Of a stretch of DNA of 33,417 nucleotides, positions 13,604 to 20,897 are shown piece by piece (the first letter of the stretch is position 1; each line of letters starts with the position of its first letter). The translations under genes and the position numbers were made by a program. The notes beneath the pieces were generated by a model. That model worked only from the letters and a program-made list of their open reading frames with translations, did no database searches and had not been told where the DNA came from. The stretch is from Streptomyces odontomachi (GTDB lineage: Bacteria > Actinomycetota > Actinomycetes > Streptomycetales > Streptomycetaceae). The stretch lies in contig NZ_JAMJWG010000044.1 in assembly GCF_024435355.1 (NCBI RefSeq), forward strand, positions 1 to 33,417. The letters are read 5' to 3'.

Positions 13604-15622
13604 TTGCACGACGCACCGCATAACGCGCCACTCAACGCGCCAGGGGATCCACAACAGGGCGCGGCACAGGGCCCACCGGACGCGACAGACGACCCACAGG
13701 CCTCACAGGCCCCACAGGCCCCGCCGCACGACGCGCTCCTGGCCCGGGCCACGGCCTGGCTCGACGAGGACCCCGATCCGGAGACCCGCGAGGAGTTGGC
13801 CGGGCTGATCGCGGCACGCGACGTCGACGAGCTCGCCGCCCGGTTCGCCGGTTATCTCCAGTTCGGCACCGCGGGACTACGCGGTGAGCTGGGCGCGGGA
13901 CCGATGCGGATGAATCGCGCGGTGGTCATACGGGCCGCGGCGGGCCTCGCCGCGTACCTGGGGAAACAGGACGCTGACCGAGCGGAAGCGGGGGACGCGG
14001 GCACTTCCGGGGGCGCGGACGGCACCCGCACCGACGCCGCCCCGGCGTCCGACTCCCGCACCGGCGCCGCCCCGGGTTCCGACTCCCGCACCGGCTCCGA
14101 CTCCCGCGCCGGCGACCCGAGGCGCCCCGGGCTCGTCGTCATCGGATACGACGCCCGGCACAAGTCGGCGGACTTCGCGCGGGACACCGCGGCGGTCATG
14201 ACCGGTGCCGGGCTGCGCGCCGCGCTACTCCCCCGGCCGCTGCCGACGCCGGTGCTCGCCTTCGCCATCCGCCATCTCGGCGCCGTGGCCGGCGTCGAGG
14301 TCACCGCCAGCCACAATCCGCCCCGGGACAACGGCTACAAGGTCTACCTGGGCGACGGCGCCCAGATCGTGCCGCCCACCGACGACGAGATCGCGGCCGA
14401 GATCGCCGCGGTGCGCACCCTCGCGGACGTGCCCCGCCCGGAGGGAGGGTGGGACGTGCTCGGCGAGGAGGTCGTCGAGGCGTACCTGGACCGCGCCTGC
14501 ACCGTGCTGGCCGAGGGCTCGCCGCGCACGGCACGGGTCGTCCACACCGCGCTGCACGGGGTCGGCACCCAGACGCTGCTCGCCGCGTTCGACCGCGCCG
14601 GATTCCCGCCCCCCGTCGTCGTCCCGGAACAGGCCGAACCCGACCCCGACTTTCCCACCGTGGCCTTCCCGAACCCCGAGGAACCGGGCGCGATGGACCT
14701 GGCCTTCGCCACCGCGGCGGCGGCCACCCGGGAGGCCGCCCAGAGCACCGGCGCAGGCACCGCAGCCGACGCGCGCACCGGCGGCGCCTCCCCCGGCGCC
14801 CCCGACCTGATCATCGCCAACGACCCGGATGCGGACCGCTGCGCCGTGGCCGTCCCCGACCCGTCGACGGCGAGCGGCTGGCGGATGCTGCGCGGCGACG
14901 AGGTGGGCGCGCTGCTGGCGGCCCATCTGGTGCGGCGGGGCGTGGCGCACGAGGCCCCCGATACCGGTGCGGGCCCGGTCTTCGCGGCCTCGATCGTCTC
15001 GTCCGCCCTCCTGGGCCGCATCGCCGAGGCCGCCGGCGTGTCGCACGCCGAGACGCTGACCGGCTTCAAGTGGCTCTCGCGCGTCCCGGGCCTGCGGTAC
15101 GGCTACGAGGAGGCGCTCGGCTACTGCGTGGACCCCGCGGGCGTCCGCGACAAGGACGGCATCACCGCGGCGCTCCTGGTGACGGAGCTGGCGTCCCGGC
15201 TGAAGGAGGAGAACCGCACGCTCCTGGACCTGCTGGACGACCTGGCCGTCGAGCACGGGCTGCACGCCACCGACCAGCTGTCGGCCCGGGTGTCGGACCT
15301 GGCGGTGATCGAGGACGCCATGCGCCGGCTGCGCGAGCACCCGCCGACCGCACTCGCCGGCCTGCCGGTCACCAAGGCCGAGGACCTCTCCGCCGGCACG
15401 GCGACCCTGCCGCCGACCGACGGCCTGCGCTACACGCTGGAGGGCGCGCACCGAGCCCGTGTCATCGTCCGCCCCAGCGGCACGGAACCCAAGATCAAGT
15501 GCTATCTGGAGATCGTGCTCCCGGTCCCGTCCCCGGCCGGCCTCCCCGAGGCGCGCGCCGCGGCGGCCGACCACCTCGCGGCCCTCAAACGCGACCTCGC
15601 GGAGGCGGCGGGGCTGTCGTGA
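13604..15622 (+). CDS. Phosphosugar mutase (phosphoglucomutase/phosphomannomutase family; likely phosphopentomutase role)
   Basis: The alpha-D-phosphohexomutase family protein has 672 residues. It has the catalytic phosphoserine in TASHNPPRDNGYK (Ser236), the metal loop DPDADR (407-412), the sugar loop GYEEALGY and the phosphate-binding RPSGTEPKIKCYLE near the C-terminus. The only in-frame start before the conserved LQFGTAGLRGELGAG is TTG 13604, behind GGGAAGAGG; a TGA lies just upstream. It has about 40 low-complexity residues at the N-terminus and a repetitive insert (about 121-175) between AAYLGKQ and GLVVIGYD, so it is longer than the roughly 550 residues I recall for relatives. Next to punA, conversion of (deoxy)ribose-1-P to -5-P is the likely job; other sugar phosphates are possible. 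Confidence 0.92.
   Translation: MHDAPHNAPLNAPGDPQQGAAQGPPDATDDPQASQAPQAPPHDALLARATAWLDEDPDPETREELAGLIAARDVDELAARFAGYLQFGTAGLRGELGAGPMRMNRAVVIRAAAGLAAYLGKQDADRAEAGDAGTSGGADGTRTDAAPASDSRTGAAPGSDSRTGSDSRAGDPRRPGLVVIGYDARHKSADFARDTAAVMTGAGLRAALLPRPLPTPVLAFAIRHLGAVAGVEVTASHNPPRDNGYKVYLGDGAQIVPPTDDEIAAEIAAVRTLADVPRPEGGWDVLGEEVVEAYLDRACTVLAEGSPRTARVVHTALHGVGTQTLLAAFDRAGFPPPVVVPEQAEPDPDFPTVAFPNPEEPGAMDLAFATAAAATREAAQSTGAGTAADARTGGASPGAPDLIIANDPDADRCAVAVPDPSTASGWRMLRGDEVGALLAAHLVRRGVAHEAPDTGAGPVFAASIVSSALLGRIAEAAGVSHAETLTGFKWLSRVPGLRYGYEEALGYCVDPAGVRDKDGITAALLVTELASRLKEENRTLLDLLDDLAVEHGLHATDQLSARVSDLAVIEDAMRRLREHPPTALAGLPVTKAEDLSAGTATLPPTDGLRYTLEGAHRARVIVRPSGTEPKIKCYLEIVLPVPSPAGLPEARAAAADHLAALKRDLAEAAGLS
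13990..14120. repeat. Coding repeat insert in the phosphosugar mutase
   Basis: The DNA repeats GACTCCCGCACCGGC-like blocks, giving SDSRTG three times within a Gly/Ala/Asp-rich stretch. It sits in domain 1 before the GYDARHKS strand, where a surface loop would tolerate extra residues. Confidence 0.65.
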
Positions 15623-15720
15623 GGGCTTGGCGTGAGGGCCTGGGCCTGGCGTGAGGGACTGTCGTGAGGGGGCTGGTGGCGCAGTCTGGGAGCTGACGTA
15701 AGGAGCCGACACCCGGCCGC

Positions 15721-15764
15721 GACGGGTGGCCTCGTCAGGCCGAAGGCCGGCCGGGTCACCCGTC
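15721..15764. terminator. Bidirectional terminator between mutase and lipoprotein genes
   Basis: GACGGGTG (15721-15728) pairs with CACCCGTC (15757-15764), enclosing a second hairpin GGCC-GAA-GGCC. The 3' arm overlaps the stop codon of the minus-strand lipoprotein gene. Upstream, CGTGAGGG recurs four times between 15618 and 15670. Confidence 0.6.
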
Positions 15765-16389
15765 ACTTCGCGGATCGGATGCGGAGCACGGCGGCGTGGT
15801 CGAGGACGCCGACGACCGTCAGGCTCATCTTGTTCAGGGTCACCTTCTCGCCCGAGTGGCAGGTGATGCTGCCGAACCCGGGGGAGTCGGCCGACGGCCC
15901 GGTGAAGTTGGTGTCTCCACACCCTCCGTCGCTGGAGAACTCGGACTGCGTCAGCGTGACCACCATCGTGACCGTGCCGTCGTCGACCGTCGCCACCTGG
16001 AGCTGCCCGAGCCCGAACCGCGCCGGCAGCGGTACCGTGACCGGCTTGGTCACCCGGATCTCACAGGTGCCGTCCGCGCACGCCTGACGATTCGTGCCGT
16101 CCGCCGGCGTGGGCAGCGTGGGCGTGGGGGATGCGCTGGTGGCCTTGGGCGGGTGGGAGACGGTGGGGCTGGCCGCCGTCCTGGTGGGCCGGGCGCTCGA
16201 AGCTGCGGCATCGTCGGACGTCGGGTCGTCCGACGAGCACGACGCGACCACGCAGGTCAGCGCGACGGCCAGCACGGCCGGCAGCACACGGCCGAGCCGA
16301 CCGGCACGAGCGGCGACGGACGAGGGAGCATGCGCACGGACTGGTGAGCCGGGCGAACCGGTGCGGAAACCGGACAGCAGGCGAGTCAT
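15763..16389 (-). CDS. Putative lipoprotein of unknown function
   Basis: The 208-residue product has a basic, serine-rich N-region, a hydrophobic segment GRVLPAVLAVALTCVV and a lipobox VASC with Cys51. It would therefore be exported and anchored to the outer face of the membrane. A Ser/Thr/Pro linker follows, then a beta-rich domain with four more cysteines (QACADGTCEI, GGCGDTNF, SITCHSGE) that may form two disulfides. ATG 16389 is chosen over the in-frame ATG 16524 because only it puts the signal peptide near the N-terminus; no good ribosome site is present for either. I do not recognise the C-terminal domain. Confidence 0.8.
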   Translation of the reverse strand: MTRLLSGFRTGSPGSPVRAHAPSSVAARAGRLGRVLPAVLAVALTCVVASCSSDDPTSDDAAASSARPTRTAASPTVSHPPKATSASPTPTLPTPADGTNRQACADGTCEIRVTKPVTVPLPARFGLGQLQVATVDDGTVTMVVTLTQSEFSSDGGCGDTNFTGPSADSPGFGSITCHSGEKVTLNKMSLTVVGVLDHAAVLRIRSAK

Positions 16390-16652
16390 GGACCCAGCCA
16401 ACCCGCTCCTTCGGGGACCCGTCCCGAACGGCCTTCGGGGGTGCGGGACAGGGGGCGCGGCGGCACGGGGCGCGGGAGCGCGGGAGCGCGGGAGCGCGCA
16501 AAGCGTTGCGAACGGTCTCTTCAAGGGGCGGGAGGGCGTCGCCCGTGCTCTTAGGGGAGGCGCAGAGCCATGGCGAACGATCTTCCGGGCGCAGGGAGCC
16601 GCGGCGACCGGCGCTCAGAGGGCGCCGAGCCCCGGCGCCCCCGGCGCATCCC
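16390..16652. other. Intergenic stretch with 8-bp repeat
   Basis: This is a 263-bp gap between two minus-strand genes. It contains three CGCGGGAG units at 16471-16498, and GGGACCCGTCCC-type inverted sequence near 16415 that may be a weak hairpin. I see no gene or clear promoter. Confidence 0.5.
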
Positions 16653-17960
16653 TCACCCCACTCCGAGCAGCACCGCCAGCAGCACGAGACCGGCGAGTGC
16701 CGGGGCGAGGACCTCGTAGCACCAGCGGACCTCCGGCTCGCCCTGGGCCGCGGGCGCTGCCGCTCGGGTTTCGACGAGTTCACGCAGGTCGTCCATGCTG
16801 CGGTCGGCGGTGGCCCGGGACGGTTCCAGGTCGCGGACGCCACTGCTCTGGCCCGGCGTGCCGCCACCGAAGGCGCCGGGGAGGGTACGGCTGCGGGAAC
16901 CGCCGAACAGGCCGCCGCTCGGGCGGGAGTTGGCCGACCGGGCACGCAGCTCGGCGCGGCTGGCCCGCTTGCGGGCCCGCAGGGAGACGGGGATGGCCCA
17001 CAGTTGGTACTTGGTGCCGGCCTGGTCGAGGACCTCGTTCGAGTAGCCGGCGCGCAGTGCGGCGACCGCGGCCCAGGGCAGCGTGATCGTGCGGAGCGGG
17101 TTGCGGACGCGCAGCCGCTCGTCGTTCGCGAACACGGCCGGTCGTAGGGTGAACGCCGACACCAGCGGCACGAGCAGCAGCATCGTGGCCAGCGCCAGCC
17201 ACGGGGTGTGCCCCTGGCCGCGCACCAGGGCGTCGATGCCGAGCCACGCGATGAGCGCGAGCAGCAGCACCCCGCCGGCCATGCCGGCGCCCGAGCGGTA
17301 GACGCGGTCGGGTGAGGCAGGTGTCGCCGGTGCGGTGAGCTCGGACGCATGCGCAACGGGGTCGTGCGGCGGGGCGTCGTGCGCCACGGGCGCATCCTTG
17401 TGGAGACCGTCGGACTCGGCCGCCACGGACTCGTCCTTGTGGAGACCGTCGGACTCGGCCGCCACGGACGCCCCTTCGGTTTCCACGGACGCCTCTTCGA
17501 TCCCCGCAGGCGCCCCTTCGGTTTCCACGGACGCCCCTCCGATCCCCGCAGACGCCCCTCCGGTTTCCACGGACGCCCCTCCGATCCCCGCAGACGCCCC
17601 TCCGGTTTCCACGGACGCCCCTCCGATCCCCGCAGACGCCCCTTCGGTTTCCACGGACGCCCCTCCGATCCCCGCAGACGCCCCTTCGGTTTCCACGGAC
17701 GCCCCTCCGATCCCCGCAGACGCCCCTTCGGTTTCCGCAGACGCCCCTCCGATCCCCGCAGACGCCCCTCCGGTCTCCGCAGACGCCCCTCCGGTCTCCA
17801 CAGGCGCCCCTCCGGTCTCCGCACGCCCCGGTTCCGCATCCTCCGCAGCGGATGCGCCCTGGCTCTGCGGGGCGTGAGCGTCATCCGGAGCGCTGTCCTG
17901 CGCGCTGTGCCGCGCGCCGTTCTGCGCCGAGCGCCGCCGGCCCGGGTCGTCGGTCGTCAT
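16653..17960 (-). CDS. PH-domain membrane protein with long N-terminal heptad repeat
   Basis: The 435-residue protein has three parts. Residues 50-161 are 16 consecutive heptads alternating GGASVET-like and EGASAGI-like units, followed by a 13-residue duplication (VAAESDGLHKDES). Then come two membrane segments (about 235-255, GMAGGVLLLALIAWLGIDAL, and WLALATMLLLVPLVSAF) and a bacterial PH-like domain (VFANDERLRVRNPLRTITLPW). A basic region and a last C-terminal membrane segment, LAGLVLLAVLLGVG, complete the chain. The heptads have no hydrophobic a/d pattern, so they are not a coiled coil; they look like a flexible spacer. ATG 17960 is preceded by CAGAAT plus 6 nt, suggesting a leaderless message. 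Function unknown. Confidence 0.85.
   Translation of the reverse strand: MTTDDPGRRRSAQNGARHSAQDSAPDDAHAPQSQGASAAEDAEPGRAETGGAPVETGGASAETGGASAGIGGASAETEGASAGIGGASVETEGASAGIGGASVETEGASAGIGGASVETGGASAGIGGASVETGGASAGIGGASVETEGAPAGIEEASVETEGASVAAESDGLHKDESVAAESDGLHKDAPVAHDAPPHDPVAHASELTAPATPASPDRVYRSGAGMAGGVLLLALIAWLGIDALVRGQGHTPWLALATMLLLVPLVSAFTLRPAVFANDERLRVRNPLRTITLPWAAVAALRAGYSNEVLDQAGTKYQLWAIPVSLRARKRASRAELRARSANSRPSGGLFGGSRSRTLPGAFGGGTPGQSSGVRDLEPSRATADRSMDDLRELVETRAAAPAAQGEPEVRWCYEVLAPALAGLVLLAVLLGVG
17478..17813. repeat. 21/42-bp coding minisatellite
   Basis: Sixteen 21-bp units, organised as 42-bp pairs, encode the heptad array of the PH-domain protein. Neighbouring pairs are nearly identical at the DNA level. 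All six frames remain open through it because the period is a multiple of three, so overlapping frames here mean nothing. A further 39-bp duplication lies at 17388-17465. Confidence 0.9.
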
Positions 17961-17966
17961 ACCGCG

Positions 17967-17972
17967 ATTCTG
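17967..17972 (-). promoter_or_regulatory. Probable -10 of leaderless PH-domain protein gene
   Basis: CAGAAT on the minus strand lies 6 nt before ATG 17960, with no ribosome site. The same hexamer precedes afsQ1. Confidence 0.4.
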
Positions 17973-18200
17973 CCTGACGTGCTGCGCCGGCCTGAATCAC
18001 GTCCCTCTCACGCCCACATCACACCCCCATCACGCCTTCACCGGCCTCGGAACGAACGCCTCCGCGCGCCCACACGCGCCCACGTCAGCCCGGGAGCCGC
18101 CCCCACGCCCGGGAGCCGCCTCCCCACACGCAAGGAACTCCGCCTGCGCCCTGCGCACCTGCACACCGTGCGCCTGCGCACTTCGACCCCTATACAGCTG

Positions 18201-18212
18201 CTACGCGCGTAG
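18201..18212. promoter_or_regulatory. Palindrome CTACGCGCGTAG in the deoC promoter
   Basis: This 12-mer is identical to that at 12581-12592. Here it ends 2 bp before the TATGCT -10, so a bound protein would cover the promoter core. It is the strongest evidence that punA and deoC share a regulator. Confidence 0.7.
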
Positions 18213-18213
18213 A

Positions 18214-18219
18214 TATGCT
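18214..18219 (+). promoter_or_regulatory. Probable -10 of leaderless deoC promoter
   Basis: TATGCT is followed by 6 nt and GTG 18226, with no Shine-Dalgarno sequence. An ATG two codons later (18232) is a less likely start. Confidence 0.5.
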
Positions 18220-18225
18220 CCCCTC

Positions 18226-19239
18226 GTGAGCATGCCGACCACACACCCCGCAACGAACCAGTCCACCGCACCGCCACCCCCGCCCCACGCCCCGGCCACT
18301 CCGCCCGGATTCGCCGACATGACCACGTCGAACCGTGCGCTGACCCGCTTCCTGCACGGTCTTCCGGGGGTCGACCCGGTCGGGCTCGAGGCGCGTGCCG
18401 CGGCCCTCGGTACGCGTTCGATCAAGACGACGGCGAAGGCCTACGCCATCGACCTGGCCATCTCGATGATCGATCTGACCACGCTGGAGGGCGCCGACAC
18501 CGCCGGAAAGGTCCGCTCGCTCGCCGCCAAGGGCGCGAACCCGGACCCCACGGACCGTACGACCCCGCAGGTCGCCGCGGTCTGCGTGTACCCGGACATG
18601 GCGGCCGTCGCCAAGCAGGCCACCGCCGGCACCGACATCCTGGTCGCCTCGGTGGCCACCGGCTTCCCTGCCGGCCGGGTGCCGCGCGAGGTGAAGCTGG
18701 CGGATGTGCGCGAGGCGGTGGCGGCGGGCGCCGACGAGGTCGACATGGTCATCGACCGCGGCGCCTTCCTGGCCGGCGACTACCTGAAGGTGTACGACGA
18801 GATCCACGCCGTGAAGGAGGCGTGCGGCGCCGCGGCCCGTCTGAAGGTCATCTTCGAGACCGGCGAGCTGTCCACGTACGACAACATCCGGCGGGCCTCC
18901 TGGCTCGGCATGCTGGCGGGTGCCGACTTCATCAAGACCTCCACGGGCAAGGTCGCGGTGAACGCCACCCCCGCGAACACCCTGCTGATGCTCGAGGCCG
19001 TACGCGACTTCCGGGCGCTCACCGGCACCCAGGTCGGGGTGAAGCCGGCGGGCGGCATCCGCACGTCCAAGGACGCGGTGAAGTTCCTGGTGCTGGTGAA
19101 CGAGACCGCCGGTGAGGACTGGCTCCACCGCGACTGGTTCCGCTTCGGCGCCTCGTCGCTGCTGAACGATCTCCTGATGCAGCGGCAGAAGCTGAAGACC
19201 GGCCGTTACTCCGGTCCCGACTACGTGACGGTGGACTGA
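18226..19239 (+). CDS. deoC: Deoxyribose-phosphate aldolase
   Basis: The aldolase cleaves 2-deoxyribose-5-phosphate to glyceraldehyde-3-phosphate and acetaldehyde by a Schiff base. The product has 337 residues. The TIM barrel begins after about 30 extra N-terminal residues rich in Pro and Thr. Visible motifs are AVCVYPDM, EVDMVIDRGAFLAGDY, LKVIFETGEL, the Schiff-base lysine in FIKTSTGK (Lys237) and the second active-site lysine in VKPAGGIR (Lys273). The GTG start is supported by the leaderless -10. The first aldehyde dehydrogenase starts 5 bp after the stop, so the two are co-transcribed, and the acetaldehyde made here is its likely substrate. Confidence 0.96.
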   Translation: MSMPTTHPATNQSTAPPPPPHAPATPPGFADMTTSNRALTRFLHGLPGVDPVGLEARAAALGTRSIKTTAKAYAIDLAISMIDLTTLEGADTAGKVRSLAAKGANPDPTDRTTPQVAAVCVYPDMAAVAKQATAGTDILVASVATGFPAGRVPREVKLADVREAVAAGADEVDMVIDRGAFLAGDYLKVYDEIHAVKEACGAAARLKVIFETGELSTYDNIRRASWLGMLAGADFIKTSTGKVAVNATPANTLLMLEAVRDFRALTGTQVGVKPAGGIRTSKDAVKFLVLVNETAGEDWLHRDWFRFGASSLLNDLLMQRQKLKTGRYSGPDYVTVD

Positions 19240-19244
19240 ATCAG

Positions 19245-20897
19245 ATGAGCAGGAACAAGACCTCGGACAAGAACCCGAACCAGGCAGGCGGCAAGGAGCG
19301 TCAAGGGACGGCGGCCCAGGCTCGGACTCGACCCGAGCCCCAGGCCGAAGCCCCGGCCGACGCCCAGGAGGCGCGTGCGCCGCGCACGCCGCGTGCATCG
19401 GACCAGGGCAGCACGCCGCCCCCGCCCCGGCCGTCAATCGGCGCCGCCCCGCTCTCCCCGCTCTCCGCCGCCTTCGCCTACGCCCCGGCACCCGAGCCCC
19501 GTTCCAACGTCGACATCGCACCGTCGTACGGGCTGTTCATCGACGGCGAGTTCGCCGAGGCCGCCGACGGCCGGGTGTTCAAGACGGTGAGCCCGGCGAG
19601 CGAGGAGGTGCTGTCGGAGGTCGCGCAGGCCGGGACCGAGGATGTGAACCGGGCGGTCGCGGCGGCCCGCCGTGCCTTCCCCGCATGGTCCGCGCTGCCG
19701 GGCGCCGAGCGCGCCAAGTACCTCTTCAGGATCGCGCGGATCGTCCAGGAGCGCTCGCGCGAGCTGGCCGTCCTGGAGACCCTGGACAACGGCAAGCCGA
19801 TCCGCGAGACCCGGGACACCGACCTGCCGCTGGTCGCCGCGCACTTCTTCTACTACGCGGGCTGGGCGGACAAGCTCGGCCACGCCGGGTACGGGCCCGA
19901 CCCGCGTCCGCTGGGCGTGGCCGGGCAGGTCATCCCCTGGAACTTCCCGCTGCTGATGCTGGCCTGGAAGATCGCCCCGGCGCTCGCTACGGGCAACACG
20001 GTCGTTCTGAAGCCCGCCGAGACCACCCCGCTGTCCGCGCTGTTCTTCGCGGACATCTGCCGTCAGGCGGGGCTGCCCAAGGGCGTCGTCAACATCCTGC
20101 CCGGCTACGGCGACGCGGGCGCCGCGCTGGTCGCGCACCCGGACGTGAACAAGGTCGCCTTCACCGGCTCGACCGCGGTCGGCCGGGAGATCGCGCGCAC
20201 GGTCGCCGGCACCCGCAAGAAGCTCACGCTGGAGCTGGGCGGCAAGGGCGCCAACATCGTCTTCGACGACGCGCCCATCGACCAGGCCGTGGAGGGCATC
20301 GTCGGCGGCATCTTCTTCAACCAGGGCCAGGTGTGCTGCGCGGGCTCCCGGCTGCTGGTGCAGGAGTCCATCGTCGAGACGCTGCTGGACTCCCTCAAGC
20401 GCCGCCTGACGACGCTGCGCCTCGGCGACCCGCTCGACAAGAACACCGACATCGGCGCGATCAACTCCGCCGAACAGCTGGCCCGGATCACCCGGCTCGC
20501 GGACACCGGCGAGGCGGAGGGCGCCGAGCGCTGGTCGGCGCCGTGCGAGCTGCCCTCGTCGGGCTACTGGTTCGCGCCGACGCTGTTCACGAACGTCACC
20601 CAGGCGCACACCGTCGCCCGCGACGAGATCTTCGGCCCCGTGCTGTCGGTCCTGACCTTCCGCACCCCCGACGAGGCCGTCGCCAAGGCGAACAACAGCC
20701 AGTACGGCCTGTCGGCGGGGATCTGGACCGAGAAGGGCTCCCGGATCCTCGCGGTCGCGAACCGGCTGCGCGCCGGGGTCATCTGGTCCAACACCTTCAA
20801 CAAGTTCGACCCGACCTCGCCCTTCGGCGGCTACAAGGAGTCGGGTTTCGGCCGCGAGGGCGGCCGCCACGGTCTGGAGGCCTACCTCGATGTCTGA
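19245..20897 (+). CDS. NAD-dependent aldehyde dehydrogenase (likely acetaldehyde)
   Basis: The 550-residue ALDH superfamily enzyme oxidises aldehydes to acids. About 80 N-terminal residues are low complexity (Lys/Gln then Ala/Pro-rich), longer than in relatives I recall. The ALDH body starts near SYGLFIDGEF. The Rossmann motif VIPWNFPLLMLAWKIAPAL, FTGSTAVGREI, the general base Glu330 in LELGGKGAN and the nucleophile Cys364 in FNQGQVCCAGSR are all present, with the usual 34-residue gap between Glu and Cys. ENIFGPVLSV is seen as DEIFGPVLSV. Placed 5 bp after deoC, it probably removes acetaldehyde. Its last 8 bp overlap the next gene. Confidence 0.93.
   Translation: MSRNKTSDKNPNQAGGKERQGTAAQARTRPEPQAEAPADAQEARAPRTPRASDQGSTPPPPRPSIGAAPLSPLSAAFAYAPAPEPRSNVDIAPSYGLFIDGEFAEAADGRVFKTVSPASEEVLSEVAQAGTEDVNRAVAAARRAFPAWSALPGAERAKYLFRIARIVQERSRELAVLETLDNGKPIRETRDTDLPLVAAHFFYYAGWADKLGHAGYGPDPRPLGVAGQVIPWNFPLLMLAWKIAPALATGNTVVLKPAETTPLSALFFADICRQAGLPKGVVNILPGYGDAGAALVAHPDVNKVAFTGSTAVGREIARTVAGTRKKLTLELGGKGANIVFDDAPIDQAVEGIVGGIFFNQGQVCCAGSRLLVQESIVETLLDSLKRRLTTLRLGDPLDKNTDIGAINSAEQLARITRLADTGEAEGAERWSAPCELPSSGYWFAPTLFTNVTQAHTVARDEIFGPVLSVLTFRTPDEAVAKANNSQYGLSAGIWTEKGSRILAVANRLRAGVIWSNTFNKFDPTSPFGGYKESGFGREGGRHGLEAYLDV

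Noticed and set aside
16390..16524. 45-residue upstream extension of the lipoprotein
   Set aside because: It would place the signal peptide almost 80 residues into the protein and has no better ribosome site.
17478..17813. CRISPR array
   Set aside because: Units are contiguous 21/42-bp coding repeats without unique spacers, and there are no cas genes.
16061..17884. A 607-residue frame and a plus-strand frame across the PH-domain gene
   Set aside because: The 42-bp period keeps every frame open; only the 16653-17960 frame has membrane segments and a PH-like domain.
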